Shown here one piece after another: positions 9,877 through 19,765 of a stretch of DNA of 36,593 nucleotides. A program made the translations under genes and the position numbers. Numbering within the stretch: the first letter of the stretch is position 1; the number at the start of each line of letters is the position of its first letter. The notes under the pieces are model-generated. The model searched no databases and was not told where the DNA came from. It saw only the letters and a list, made by a program, of their open reading frames with translations. Source of the stretch: Symbiodinium natans (taxonomy: Eukaryota > Sar > Dinophyceae > Suessiales > Symbiodiniaceae); NCBI GenBank assembly GCA_905221605.1, contig CAJNDS010000166.1, positions 157,501 to 194,093 on the forward strand, in the 5' to 3' direction.

Positions 9877-9957
9877 AGCTTGGATGTTTCTGGCATGGCC
9901 AAACTCATGAATGTCAGGGACTCATGGGGTGTGCCTCACAGTCGTCACAGTCTCAGA
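9877..9957 (+). repeat. 81 bp segment inverted between units (A form)
   Basis: The reverse complement of 26289-26369 matches this segment at 72 of 81 bases, while the sequence to its right (from 9960, GCTCAAGGGGCAGGAGGAC) is colinear with B (26431). The frame that reads LMNVRDSW is open in both forms, but the differences include Ser/Val, Ala/Val, Gly/Ala and His/Gln changes. Confidence 0.85.
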
Positions 9958-10398
9958 TCCATGCTCAAGGGGCAGGAGGACTTGTAGGTGGCCTCGTGTG
10001 CCCAAGCTGACTGTGGCTCCAATCCCACCTCCCTTCATCGAGTGCGTCCCAGGAAGTAGAGCTGGCATCGTATGGCGCTACTGCAGGTTCGCACCAAGGT
10101 ACCCACATCATCCAAAGAACTCGAGGAACTTCTGACCTTCTTTGGGTGGACTGTAGGCTCCGTAGCAGGGAAGGCATATGAAGGAGTGGCCGACTGCACA
10201 AGGCAGATCAGGCGATGAAGATCCTTCAGCGCACGGCTCAAGTCTTCCACCGAGCGGCAGGTACCCAGGTACTCACGCAGACAGTCTCAGAATGGCCCGC
10301 CAGGGTCTGAGCAGCCGCGATATTGCGCGCCTGCAAAGCTGAAGATCCCACAGAACGGGCGCTGCAAAAGCAGTGGGCGGCGCAAACACAAGCTGAAC
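9958..10398 (+). repeat. Colinear block A5 (matches 26430-26878)
   Basis: Contains CCCAAGCTGACTGTGGCTCC (10000 / 26489) and the block 10110-10315 against 26577-26780 with about 90% identity. A minus-strand frame (VEDLSRALKDLHRLICL, from about 10250 leftwards) is open in both copies for about 45 codons. Its differences are mainly non-synonymous (Asp/Asn, Leu/Met, Pro/Ser, Val/Phe), so it looks unconstrained. Confidence 0.8.
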
Positions 10399-10698
10399 GT
10401 CGGCAGCTCGTGACCAAACCAAAACCCTGTCTCCCAACAATGGCTCCTCTTCAAACTTGAAAAAGGGTGCCTGACCCCTGCTTGAGAACTTGTCTGTAGA
10501 AAACCCGAGTCATGCGTTTCGTCCTTTCCTGCGAATCCTGCGGCAGCTTCCAGTCAACTCCCAGGTCTGGCGGAGCAAGAAACCAGAAACGACCTGAGCC
10601 TGCATTAGGACACATGCCTCGCTGGACACATGGCCAGGCCTTCGCCAAGGTCTGTGCCACTGAAAAGCAACGGTGGCCATGACGGCTGTGAAGAGTTC
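10399..10698. other. A-specific 300 bp where B has a 1.43 kb insertion
   Basis: Matches stop after CAAGCTGAAC (10398 / 26878) and resume at CAGAGC (10701 / 28309). The 300 bp of A between them do not resemble the 1.43 kb of B. I see no gene or obvious repeat in it. Confidence 0.65.
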
Positions 10699-12930
10699 GG
10701 CAGAGCACCTGCTGCACACTGGCAGAAAACATCGGAGAATCGACGCCCCATCGCAGCAATGGGAAGCATCGCTCGTCAGCGATCTTCACGCTATTCACAC
10801 TACCTTTGCAAGCAGGGGTGGGCCACGCCATCGCGGCGCACTTGGTTCTGTTGTGAGTGATGCCGGTTCGCTCGGGGGCGGCTCTGAGCCTCACCGCCCC
10901 CTGACATCGGACAGCCTGCATGCTGGCCCCACTGGCCTCACTGCCCTCTCACGACATCCAGCGAGTGGGGGATGTGAGAGGGACGGTTCGGACCTGCCCT
11001 CCCCCAACCCAACCCGAAAGGCCAAACAGAAATCTTCCGACAAACACATGCAAATGCAGCTCCCTATGTGCGGAAAGGCAGCATGACAGGTATCCCGTTG
11101 CAGGCAAGATGATTGGTTCGAGCACAATGGATCGCACACAAGCAGGGATGCCTTGCTTTGCGTGGCGCTGAGGTGCATGGGTTGCTTGGGGTCCGTGGGA
11201 AAGAGGAGCGGTCACCCCGAAACTGCGTACAAAATGAGATGCAACCCAAAGCTGCGAGCACCCTGCCTTCTGAGGCATGCGGTATAGGGGGGGCTTCGGG
11301 CATGGGGTCTTCTTAGAACATTTCCAGGCCCCTGCGGCTGGTCCCCCATGCTGTGGCGCCTGAAGAGGGATTGACACGCCATTGGCCTCAAATTTCTACC
11401 CCAAAAGAATCCCTTGGATAGCTGAGGAGGAGGAACATACAGTGGGGTCTAAATCCTTTTCGCCACTGCCCACGTGCAGCATCGCTCATTTGCCTCACTG
11501 GCCTCACGACGCGATTTCCATTTTTAGTTTAAGCGGGAGGGCTCTTAAAAAAACACTTTACAGCTTCCCAACTTTCCTCAGCCCTGTGCGGTCAAGGCAC
11601 AACTCAGGTGGGACGGCTGCCACGCACCACCAACCTCAAAGTAGGACGGACGGACAGTCACGCCAACGCAGGCGGGTTGCGGGGGATGGACTTCATTCGC
11701 GGCGAACAGAACCACTGAGACCAGCTTCCATGAATATGCGTGACAAACCCGCATCCTCCATCGGCCACCCACGGACAGTGTAAGCCACCCTTGAATTCTG
11801 GCCTCTGCACATCCAATCTGCACCTCTCTCTCAACATGGCCTCCATGATAGGGCCTCAGCTCCCGACAGCGCAAGCGCGCATGGCCCTTCACTCGTCCTT
11901 CTGTGCATCCAACCTGCTGCGACACAAATTGGTGAATGAGTCAGGCAGCAAGGGCATGGGCCTTTCGCACACCACGACAAGCCCATCTAAGTTGAGACTG
12001 GTCCAGCATTTAGAGGTGTTCCCCAAAGGGCGCGCGGCTTTAAGGGCTGTCCACAGGTCACCGTATCACCTGCTCAGGGCCGCTAGGGCCTCTCATGGCC
12101 TCTTAGACAGCCCCAATGACTCTGTAGCTTGAGCCAGCTCATGAGTGCAGAGCAGCGCCACTGCTACTGCGGCTTCGAAAAGTCCTCAGATCATGCACAG
12201 ATAGGCATGGTCCTTGTATCATCACTGCGCTATCTCTGCGCGATCATTCCCCCTCAACTGGGAGCTCAACACAAGGACTCATCCTCACAAGGTGATGGCA
12301 GCGACCCTCCAACTGATGCTCGCATTGCCCCAGTGGAGGGGGCTTGTCTGGGCTTGTTCCGGGGGAACAGTCCGACTCGATGCGTTGAGGCGCGAAACAG
12401 TTACCGACTGCATGAGTAACCTATGAAGGCATCCACGAGGGCCATTCTGCCTTTCGAGGCCCGGAGCAAATCAGGCACCGGCCGTGAGAGGTATCCTACG
12501 GGAAGAAGACTTCCATACAACTTGCGCAAGGCATCTCTTGTCAAGCAGTCTTACGGGAATTAAAACTACTTGGCGGTGTTGGAGTTACAGGCCTCTATAG
12601 GTCTCGACAGCAACTATTGCTTCATGGGCCATGTGCTCGCCCTTGCGCCGCTGTTGCGTGATAGCCGAGGAACCCTTTAACAATCCTGGGTCCTATCTGT
12701 TCAAGAAGGGACCGGACGAAAGCTTGGGGCGCATTCTCAGGCAGATCGTTCTGTCAGAACCGGCACTACCGGAATCGTGTTGGCGGTGGCCGGTGGGGGC
12801 CCATAGGCCAGGCAGAAAACTTTATCTGGAACGCAGATAGCATGCACTGCCGGTCCTCCTAGCAATGCTGCCTGGTGCCATGAAGGCCAAGAAATCGGGC
12901 AAGTCAGCCTTCTTTCGGGGGCCCATAACT
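10699..12930 (+). repeat. Colinear block A6 (matches 28307-30425)
   Basis: Good match with small indels. Anchors are GGCAGAAAACATCGGAGAAT (10721 / 28329), GGACCTGCCCTCCCCCAACC (10989 / 28610), GAGGTGCATGGGTTGCTTGG (11170 / 28780), GGGAAGAAGACTT (12499 / 30052) and CATGGGCCATGTGCTC (12623 / 30166). Contains R2 copy 2. B carries a short CACTGGCCT minisatellite (28550-28580) where A has one and a half copies. Most open frames differ between copies. No gene called. Confidence 0.8.
11672..11995 (+). repeat. Internal repeat R2, copy 2
   Basis: Nearly colinear with R2 copy 3 (29323-29648), and also matches R2 copy 1 (9165-9475). Shared phrases include GATTCGCGGCGAACAGAA (with ATTC in this copy), CCACCCACGGACAGTGTAAG and TTGAATTCTGGCCTCTGCA. 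Confidence 0.85.
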
Positions 12931-14250
12931 TTTGCGGATTCATCGCAGGACTTTTGTGGAGATGCTTTCAAGCAGCTCCATATGGCCGTTTGACAAACCG
13001 CCTATATTGTTGCAGACCTCTGCAACGAGAGATGACCCAGACAGCTGCAAACAGGCCCCATCGAAGTTCCAGTTCGTGTGCACATGGTACCAAGAAAGGA
13101 CAAGGGTCGAGCATGCAAGTGCCGCCCTGCACTTGAGGTGTATGCTTCGTCTGAGATCCGAAGCTCGTAGGCAGCCCAGTGAGGAGCGAAGCCCTGAACC
13201 CAGTTGCGCTCAAACCCTGGGAAGTGGCAAGGTGTCTGGGTGCCAAGCAGGTCAGCTCCCCCCGAAAGAGAAGCGCACTCGGGCGCGCCACGCACTACCT
13301 CCCTGGACTAGGCTCACAGGGACTAGCCGCACTTGAACCCCATCAGCCGCCGCAGTCCAGGGCAAACGGGCGGGCGCAAATGACAAAATCAAGAAAGGTC
13401 AGAAGAAGCCTTCAAGCGATGGCTGCGGACTCATACCAGCCCAGCATGAGTGTTAGTGGCACACGCTGGCCATTAGGCCACCTCCCCCTGCGCAACCCGA
13501 CCGCACAATAAGAAAACGAAGGCGAATGTGGCTTGACTGCGTTTCCTTCCCAGAAACGGATGGGAGATTCCATAAGGTCCCCGCGTCTTGCAACAGCGGC
13601 CTTCTGCCTGTCAGGCAAGGACCTCAAACACCTCTTGCGGAAGAAAATCTGTGAATCGCTCGCGACTTCTGAGGGTGGAGCAACACTCCTGAGAAGCTGC
13701 TTACAACGCAGCTTATGGACTACGGGGGCAACTCCACAGGACTGAGAGTGGACCCACATGCCTTGCTGGACAAGAGTCAATGGCCCAGACCCCCCCCCGT
13801 TGGGAGTCCAAAAGGTGGGTCTGGAGGGCGCCACTTCTGGCGGAACTTCTTAACTCGGGCTGGCGCTAAACCGTGGCAAGCGTTCTTTGGGATCTTCCAT
13901 TCAGACCTGGAGAACAGATACCAGGATCTGCTGCTATTTCCGCACACGCCGACTGCCGAACAGAAACCGCACTCGACCGCAGACCTGCCGCTGGCACGGC
14001 AGCGGAGCAGTCTCACCGATTGTAACAGGGGAAAGTCCCGCATCCCTCAGGCATGAACAGTACTGCCAGACCCCCATGGTTTCAATATCTTCACTGTCGG
14101 TGGAGCTTGGACATTCTGGCCTGCGGCTTGCCGACGTCTGCGGACAGTGCTGACAAGTGCCATGTCACACGATCCTGCGCCTGGGGCCGTGCCAATGAAC
14201 GGGAGAAGAATGGAAGAAGAGCAGTCGGGTGCAAAGCTCGGCGACGCTGG
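12931..14250 (+). repeat. Colinear block A7 (matches 30426-31290)
   Basis: Matches include CATGGTACCAAGAAAGGAC (13083 / 30498), GGTGTCTGGGTGCCAAG (13231 / 30664) and CGGCGCTAAACCATGG-like sequence (13861 / 30891). A carries about 290 bp (13379-13665) and about 60 bp (13742-13805, including a run of nine C) that B lacks. R1 copy 1 forms its right part. No supported gene. Confidence 0.75.
14110..14240 (+). repeat. Internal repeat R1, copy 1
   Basis: Core ACATTCTGGCCTGCGGCTTG, then CCGACGTCTG, then CACACGATCCTGCGC, then GGCCGTGCCAATGAACGG. The same order of words recurs in eight other places of the two units. Confidence 0.85.
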
Positions 14251-14577
14251 CTATGGGAGGAAGCAGGCAATAGCAAGCACAAGCCTGACATGCATTCGCA
14301 TCGCAATCTCTCAAGCCCGTTTCAATCCCTGCGACGCAGTGGGCATGCAAATCATGACCTTTTTGCATGCATGCGCCCGCCCTTGCGCCGCCTCGCGCAC
14401 TGCGCACAGCTAAAAACAACCCACGGCGGCCGAGCAGTCTCACCGATGGTGACAAGGGAAAGCCCTGCATCCCTCGAGCATAACCAGTGCAGTCTGGAAG
14501 CCCAAGAGTTCAATGTCTTCAGACACTGTCGGAGGACCTGCTTGAGGGAAAGCCGCAGCAGGTATGGTCGCCCTCCA

Positions 14578-14680
14578 ACTTGCGTGCTGCATCTTGCGCC
14601 GGACATTCGGGTGTGCGGGTTTGCCGACATCTGCTGACCGCGCAGAAGGGCCATGTGCCTCTTCAGGCAAGGACCTTAAA
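14578..14680 (+). repeat. Internal repeat R1, copy 2 (partial)
   Basis: Starts with CCAACTTGCGTGCTGCATCTTG, continues with GACATTCGGGTGTGCGG and TTTGCCGACATCTGCTGACC, and ends with GGGCCATGTGCCTCTTCAGG. Matches B copy 3 at 32595-32770. Confidence 0.8.
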
Positions 14681-15152
14681 TAACTCTTGCGGAATTTCTT
14701 ATCTGGCGTTGAAACGCACGGAATTCGCGAAGCTTCGGAATATGTTGACAACCGAACTTGTTATAGTGATTTAGTGGTCTAGCCTAACAAATGCAGCACA
14801 TTACTCAGAGTTGGTGCTAAACCATGGAGCCCGTGTGGCGCTTGTGTGTCCACGGTGACCACATGGTGAGGGCCCTGACAGCATCCCTTATACCATCCCA
14901 TGCCCTCTCTAGCCAGGACCTCCAGGCTAGCTGCGGCCTGAGCTCTTCAGTTGCACAACACAAGCCCCAACCATGATATGAATCTATACGTGATCCCTCT
15001 TTTTTGGGCATCGTGCTCGTCATGTGGTTACTATTATGGCCCAATGAAATCCCTGAAGTGCCAAAAAGCATGAACAACATTCACCCCCTGCCATTCCCAG
15101 TAGTTCCCTGTTCTAGGGCCCCTTCTCCTTTTGTCTCCTGCTAACCCCTTTC

Positions 15153-15625
15153 AGACCTGCAATGACAATGTAGTCCTATATGCTGAAACAGCCTCATGAG
15201 GAACACGCCTCTCCTCGGAATGATGGCTTGGGGCAGCGGCGGGCTACGAGGATCTTTGCGACACACCTCTTCATATATCCATTTCCTTATTTTCCTTCAC
15301 CTGTGCCAGTCTGACTAAAGCTCAGCATTCGCGGCCCCATGTCAGAACCGAGATGTCCTACTATGATCCCATCCAATGAAAGCAAGAATGAGGAGATGCT
15401 GGGCTTTGGTTTGCCGCCCGAGCTCACACAACTCCCCCACGCAGCAGTCGGCTTCTTGTGCTTTTCAGAGGTTTGCCTGGTCCGAGGCAGCTTGCGCTGG
15501 ACGGCGCCCGCCCAAAGCGTCCCCCGCAAACGTGGCGACACCAAGCTCTTTGGAGACGAGTCTCCGTGGGCGCCCAGCTTATTCATTTTTTCTATTCGTT
15601 TTCGAAGTCCTGGCGCCAGTTGGCT
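15153..15625 (-). repeat. ~470 bp segment inverted between units (A form)
   Basis: Its reverse complement aligns with 31577-32032. For example CTGCCTCGGACCAGGCAAAC followed by CTCTGAAAAGCAC is identical in both. On its right, GTGGTCAAGTGTACC (15648) is colinear with B (32036), and on its left CTCCAGGCTAGCTG (14918) is colinear with B (31332). The segment was therefore inverted in place. Confidence 0.85.
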
Positions 15626-15718
15626 CACCACCACCGTGACTTTCAATGTGGTCAAGTGTACCATCTCACACCCAGCTGCCAGCAGGGCGAGAACGAGATG
15701 AGGGAGGACTCGCCTCAA
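15287..15718 (-). CDS. Candidate ORF, 143 codons, unknown function
   Basis: The frame starts with a short Arg-containing segment followed by a hydrophobic stretch (VLPHLVLALLAAGCEM), which resembles a signal peptide. The middle (LPRTRQTSEKH) is identical in the inverted copy, whose + frame 31542-31904 is also open across the same region. Within the shared core three differences are silent (AGC/AGT, TGC/TGT, TCA/TCG) but others change residues. Upstream of the core the two copies are in different frames. A real exon is possible but an ordinary GC-rich open frame is just as likely. Confidence 0.2.
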   Translation of the reverse strand: MRRVLPHLVLALLAAGCEMVHLTTLKVTVVVSQLAPGLRKRIEKMNKLGAHGDSSPKSLVSPRLRGTLWAGAVQRKLPRTRQTSEKHKKPTAAWGSCVSSGGKPKPSISSFLLSLDGIIVGHLGSDMGPRMLSFSQTGTGEGK

Positions 15719-16308
15719 GAGTCAGGGGACGAAGATCTGAAGTGGGAGCCGCAAGCCACGCGGACGCTTGTCTTTAGAGTTGACTTGCTTATTGGGTGTG
15801 TTGGCTGAAGTTCTATTTGTGCGTCTTGATTTGATGCGCTGCTGGTTTCTAGCAATGAGGTTGTTATACATGTACCCGACTTCACGGACCAACGAATGGG
15901 TGGGTATCCTTTCGTGCGGTAACCATTTTGGTTTTCTGCATGGACTTGACATGCTGAACCCTTTACCCTAAGCTAGATGTGATTAGGCTGGCTTCGTGGA
16001 AAATGTAACCTGGCGCGGGCTCCGCATCGTGTCTGCACCGGAGCAGCTTGCGGTTCTGGGTTACGCACCGCGCCGGATCGGGGGTGGGGTGGTGCCTGGA
16101 GAAGGCATACCAGAATGACAGAATGTGCCGGCTTCTGGTTCCACTCATGGATTCTTCACTGTCGGCAAACCATCCGGTCTTGATTCCCCAACTCTCAGCA
16201 CATCAAAAGAGGAGCAGCGCTACGGACTGCACGGCTCTGTCCGACAACGCCAGCTTTGAGAAACAATTCAACTGTGAGAAAGTTGCAGTAAGTCTTGTCT
16301 GTTCGCCC

Positions 16309-16485
16309 TCCAACTTGCGTGGTTCATCTTGCGCTGACCAGCCTGGGAGCTGCTGGCACTGCACGTGCAGAATCACGCAATGGCACTGCGGCCGAGTGCT
16401 GACGCACGGCGCCGCACGATCCTGCGCACGGGGCCGTGCCGATGCACAGAGGAATAGCAGCAGGGTGCAAAGCGCGGTGATGCTG
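16309..16485 (+). repeat. Internal repeat R1, copy 3
   Basis: CCAACTTGCGTGGTTCATCTTG, GGGAGCTGCTGGCACTG, CGCACGATCCTGCGCACGGG and CCGTGCCGATGCACAGA, in the family order. Best match in B is 32095-32275. Confidence 0.8.
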
Positions 16486-17316
16486 GCGATGGGAGGAAGC
16501 ACATGATGGGTATGCAAATCCTGCTCTTTTCTCACGCTTGTGCCTGCCCTTGCGCCGACTTGCGCACCGCGCACAGCTAAAAAAACCGCCCTCTGACTCT
16601 CGACTTGACGACCACCAGAGCCCTTGACGGTTGTTCGGGCATGATGCATACGCAAAGTTGCTCTCAACTGCTCAGCCCAGCCGTGAATGCACACACCGTC
16701 ACTGCCGCTGTGAACCCTTGCAACGGCAGCCCATCACATGCGTGCTGCGGTGGCTGGGCAATGAGAGCCGATCATGCACGTGCAATCAGTCGTACCCTTG
16801 CAATGCGTGAGGATCCGGGTGAGTGCCCCTGCCTGTCGCTCGCAGGGGCAGCTCTCAACAGCAGGGCTATCATCGGAGGGGATGATAGCACCAAGCAGGC
16901 ACATCAGAGCTGGCATGAAAACAACGCAAGTTTTTTCAGGGATCTTTCCTTCCTTTCAGAGCTGGAAGAAGAAATCAAAACAAAATCAATGCCAGCTGCT
17001 TCCGCTCAGACTGTCTGCAGTGTCGCAGTGGTGAACACACACAGCACGACAGAAGCGTCGAAAGCTACCGTGGGCAGCGATGGCAGGATATACCGTTCCT
17101 CCCGCTCGGTGGATGTCCGTGCTTGCGATGGTACGACATGGGTCTAATACACATATTGGCAATCACTCAAGCAGCTAACGGCTGACATCCCTGGACGCCT
17201 AGCATGTGTTGCTGTCACATCCCTATCCCTGCACTGACAGCCGGCGAATCTCGCAACGAGAGTTTGACAGCATAGGTTGTGCATCCTCTGCCTCCTGGAC
17301 CACGCCTTCGCGCTCC

Positions 17317-17485
17317 GACTTGCATCATGCTTCATCTTGCTCCTGGGAGAGCTACTGGCGCTGCTCGGCGCGCAGAGGCGCTGCGGACATTCTGGCCTGG
17401 GGGCTTGCCGACGTCTGCTGACGCGGTAGCTGACGCACTGCGCAGTGTCGCACGACACTGCGACTGGGGGCACGCCGATGCGCCA
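17317..17485 (+). repeat. Internal repeat R1, copy 4
   Basis: CTTCATCTTGCTCCTGGGAG, GGACATTCTGGCCTGGGGG, CTTGCCGACGTCTGCTGAC, AGTGTCGCACGACACTGCGA. B has two versions of it (34297-34495 and 35090-35225). Confidence 0.85.
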
Positions 17486-17715
17486 TCCAGGGTCCACTTT
17501 GGCCCACTCTAAGCGTTTAAGCGCTCGCAACGCTGCTGCACCGCGCAATGAGGCGTCGAAAGCTGCAGACCGCTTTCGCTGCGCTTCGCATGCTTTGGCA
17601 CCTGTTCTGCCGCGCGAGCCAGAGCTCTTAGACCTCTTGAGGTTCTCGTCAGCCCCATGCATCCCAATGCCAGTACTCGGCTTGAAATGCCACTATGGCT
17701 GAAAGTACTATGAAG

Positions 17716-18637
17716 ACAAGGCGGATGTCTGGCAAAAGCCGGCGCTTTTGAACATGCCGACATGAACACTACATGCTGATGACATTCTCGTGCTGACGCA
17801 ACGATGGGGCGGCAAGGCAGCTGGGCATTCTGGACAACAGGCGCAAGGTCTGAGATGTCTAAGCCTAACCTTCCCAAAAGCCGACGTGGCTGGTCAGCTT
17901 GTTCGGATCATGGGCTCTCTCTCTCCGTTGGCGCTACAGAGTGCCAACCGCCAAGTCGACACAATTCCGCCTACTGCCCCAACCACCAGCCTCCGACTCT
18001 GCAACAGCCTCTGGAGTCCACCTGGACGCGAGGATGCTTTGCACCAACGAGAGTGGAAAGCCGCGTGGCATCATGCCAAAGCAAGCGGGACCCCACCACG
18101 CACCATTCCACGCAATTGCACCATCCCACGCAATTCCTTAGAGAAAACATGGAGCGAGCGTGGAAAACTGCATGCTTGCATCAGAGGATATGGAAACATG
18201 CCGTAGGTTGCTACTCATGGCAGTTCAAAGCATCAACGCACTGATTTGTCATCTTTGCAAACAACAACATCTATCACAATTTGCCCCTCGTCATACCGGC
18301 AAGATGTAATGAATCTCCACCAACACGTCTGCTGCTGCGCAACATGCAAAACCACCCTCAAGCTAATGGGGGCTCGGCAGGATTCTGTGGGTCTGCAGAA
18401 TTTGCCGGCACTCTAGTGTTCGGCCATGTCCAACAATCTGCGGGGAGTCTGCGCTGGATTCGTTCGAGACACTACGCAAAATTCAAGGGGGCTCTGCAGC
18501 AGACTCTGCAACATACCGCGGGGGGGGGTTGGCACTCCAAATAGCACACAGACCTTCAGAATCAAGGCCGAGACGCAATCACCTTCAAGTTGCCGATTTG
18601 GAGCAAACGTAGCTCGGGCCTGGCGGGCTTTCCAGGA
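17716..18637 (+). repeat. Colinear block A10, most conserved end of the unit (matches 35420-36288)
   Basis: Over 17731-17930 I count five differences in about 200 bases, the highest identity between the units. Similarity stays high to about 18245 and then becomes patchy. Two overlapping + frames (17804-18244 and 17790-18206) are open in A and largely in B, but one is stopped in B (GGTTAGCTT at 35606), and changes are mostly non-synonymous in both frames. At 18600-18637 the match resumes strongly (GCAAACGTAG, TTCCAGGAAGGG) right up to the telomere-like array. Confidence 0.85.
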
Positions 18638-18720
18638 AGGGTTTAGGGGTTTAGGGGTTTAGGGTTTAGGGTTGAAGGTTTCGGGTTAAGGGTTCAAGGT
18701 TTTTGGTTTCGGGTTTAGGG
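18638..18720 (+). repeat. Interstitial TTTAGGG-like telomere repeats, end of unit A
   Basis: About eleven 7-8 base words: two TTTAGGGG, two TTTAGGG, then TTGAAGG, TTTCGGG, TTAAGGG, TTCAAGG, TTTTTGG, TTTCGGG and a final TTTAGGG. This is the plant/algal-type telomere repeat with decay towards the right. Similarity between units A and B ends in this array. Confidence 0.92.
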
Positions 18721-19765
18721 CTTTGGCCTGGGATAGTATCTGAAGGCGCCAGAACGACGAGCTTTGGAGTCTTTGGAATCTCTCCTCCACAATGGCCAAG
18801 CATCAGGACATGGCACAATCAGCAGTCCCTGGCGTGCGTTGCCACCGCCACGTGTTCAGGTTGCGCAGAGTCTTCTAGTCGCACATGTCTGCACCGGCTC
18901 ATGAGCCATGACGTTTCGAGTGTCTTTGGTTTTACATTGGTGGCTGCGCCTGACAAATGTGTACATGCGCAGGCCATGCTGCAAAATCTTGAGCTCACCA
19001 GCTCCATAAGATGATTGTCGTCACATGCACAAAACATTCTTTGGACAGCATGAGTAAAGGACTATGTGGATGTCCACAACCAGGGGCTTCAGCTGGCAAC
19101 ATGACGTGGTCGCACGTCACACCAATCACAACACGTACCACCACAAAGCACACACACACACACAGAGACAGAGACAGAGTCACTCGCAGATTTATGTGCC
19201 GACATGTTTATATACCTGCAATGCCTCTTCGCTCCGCACCCTCCGCCACCCCAGCCTGACGGGAGTGGGACCTTTCTTTGGGGTCTGTGGGAGAAGCCGG
19301 GAAGGTGGAGATTTCAAGGGGGAACATCCTGAAAACCAGGAGTCCACGTCTTCGGCCGGTGCTACAGAACACTCTCGACAGGAATGCCTCCAGTGAATGC
19401 CTCCTTTAAGGACCCCCACCCCTCCCCAGGTCCGCTCATTCGGTTCCTGCTGCACTCTCCATAGGAACGCCTGAGACCCCGATGTTGAAGGACTTCTAAG
19501 GCTGGGGACAACCGGGAAAATGGATTTCAGGACGGCCGGAAATCCTTGCTGAGGACTGACTGGGACCAGACGGCAACGAAACAAGAATTGTCATTAAAGA
19601 AAAGATTTCGAATACGAGTATACCTTGATGCCGGTATTTCTGTCGTCATTTGAACGCTTTGTTTTCAACGCTTACATACGCTTTCATTTGCATCGAGAGC
19701 GGGTTCTGAACAATGGGCCGCATGATCTCACTGTTCTGCCACTTTGCAATACGCATTTCCGTCAA
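18721..19765. other. Unique spacer between the duplicated units
   Basis: No counterpart after the B array (36354 onwards) and none elsewhere in the window that I can see. It includes an AC microsatellite. A minus-strand frame of 130 codons (19192-19584) is open, but there is no second copy to test it and no recognised domain. No RNA gene or other clear feature was found. Confidence 0.75.
19148..19178 (+). repeat. (CA)n / (GAGACA)n microsatellite
   Basis: About nine CA units followed by AGAGACAGAGACAGAG. Confidence 0.9.

Larger units (their letters stand above)
14251..16290 (+). repeat. Rearranged block A8 (order differs from 31291-33600)
   Basis: Pieces of this interval match unit B but not in the same order: 14250-14760 matches 32280-32800, 14880-14975 matches both 31294-31385 and 33122-33195, 15153-15625 matches 31577-32032 in inverted form, and 15648-15690 matches 32036-32085. 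About 600 bp (15690-16290) have no clear B match apart from 15965-16015 (GCTGGCTTCGTGGAAAATG), which resembles 33605-33655. The open frame 15287-15718 on the minus strand is described separately. Confidence 0.65.
16291..17715 (+). repeat. Colinear block A9 (matches 33655-35420, plus 32080-32280)
   Basis: Contains R1 copies 3 and 4. The match to B is good over 16670-17520 (GCACATCAGAGCTGGCAT 16900 / 33885; ACCGTTCCTCC 17091 / 34070; GGGGCACGCCGATGC 17467 / 34467 and 35198). B has about 700 extra bases here, produced by an internal duplication. No supported gene. Confidence 0.75.
1594..18720 (+). repeat. Tandem segmental duplication, unit A
   Basis: This ~17.1 kb segment is a diverged direct copy of 19766-36353. 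Matching anchors in order include AAGATTCGGCT (1600 / 19772), GTGGCCCACAGCACC (2113 / 20270), GAGCCTGGAAAGGTCTCATC (8355 / 25865), GGCAGAAAACATCGGAGAAT (10721 / 28329) and GGCAAAAGCCGGCGCTTTTG (17733 / 35433). The offset drifts from about 18.17 kb at the left to 17.65 kb at the right because of indels. The left end is lost in the N gap. The right end is the TTTAGGG-like array. Confidence 0.95.

Noticed and set aside
10035-10252. Minus-strand peptide with SRALKDLHRLICL present in both units
   Set aside because: Looks protein-like, but about nine of the differences between copies are non-synonymous and few are silent, so there is no sign of constraint.
11112-11125. Possible tRNA box B (GGTTCGAGCAC)
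   Set aside because: No matching box A upstream and no fold. The B copy (28738) does not preserve the missing positions.
17790-18244. Two overlapping + frames of 138 and 146 codons, both present in unit B
   Set aside because: High identity explains the shared openness. One is stopped in B, and in both frames non-synonymous changes outnumber silent ones.
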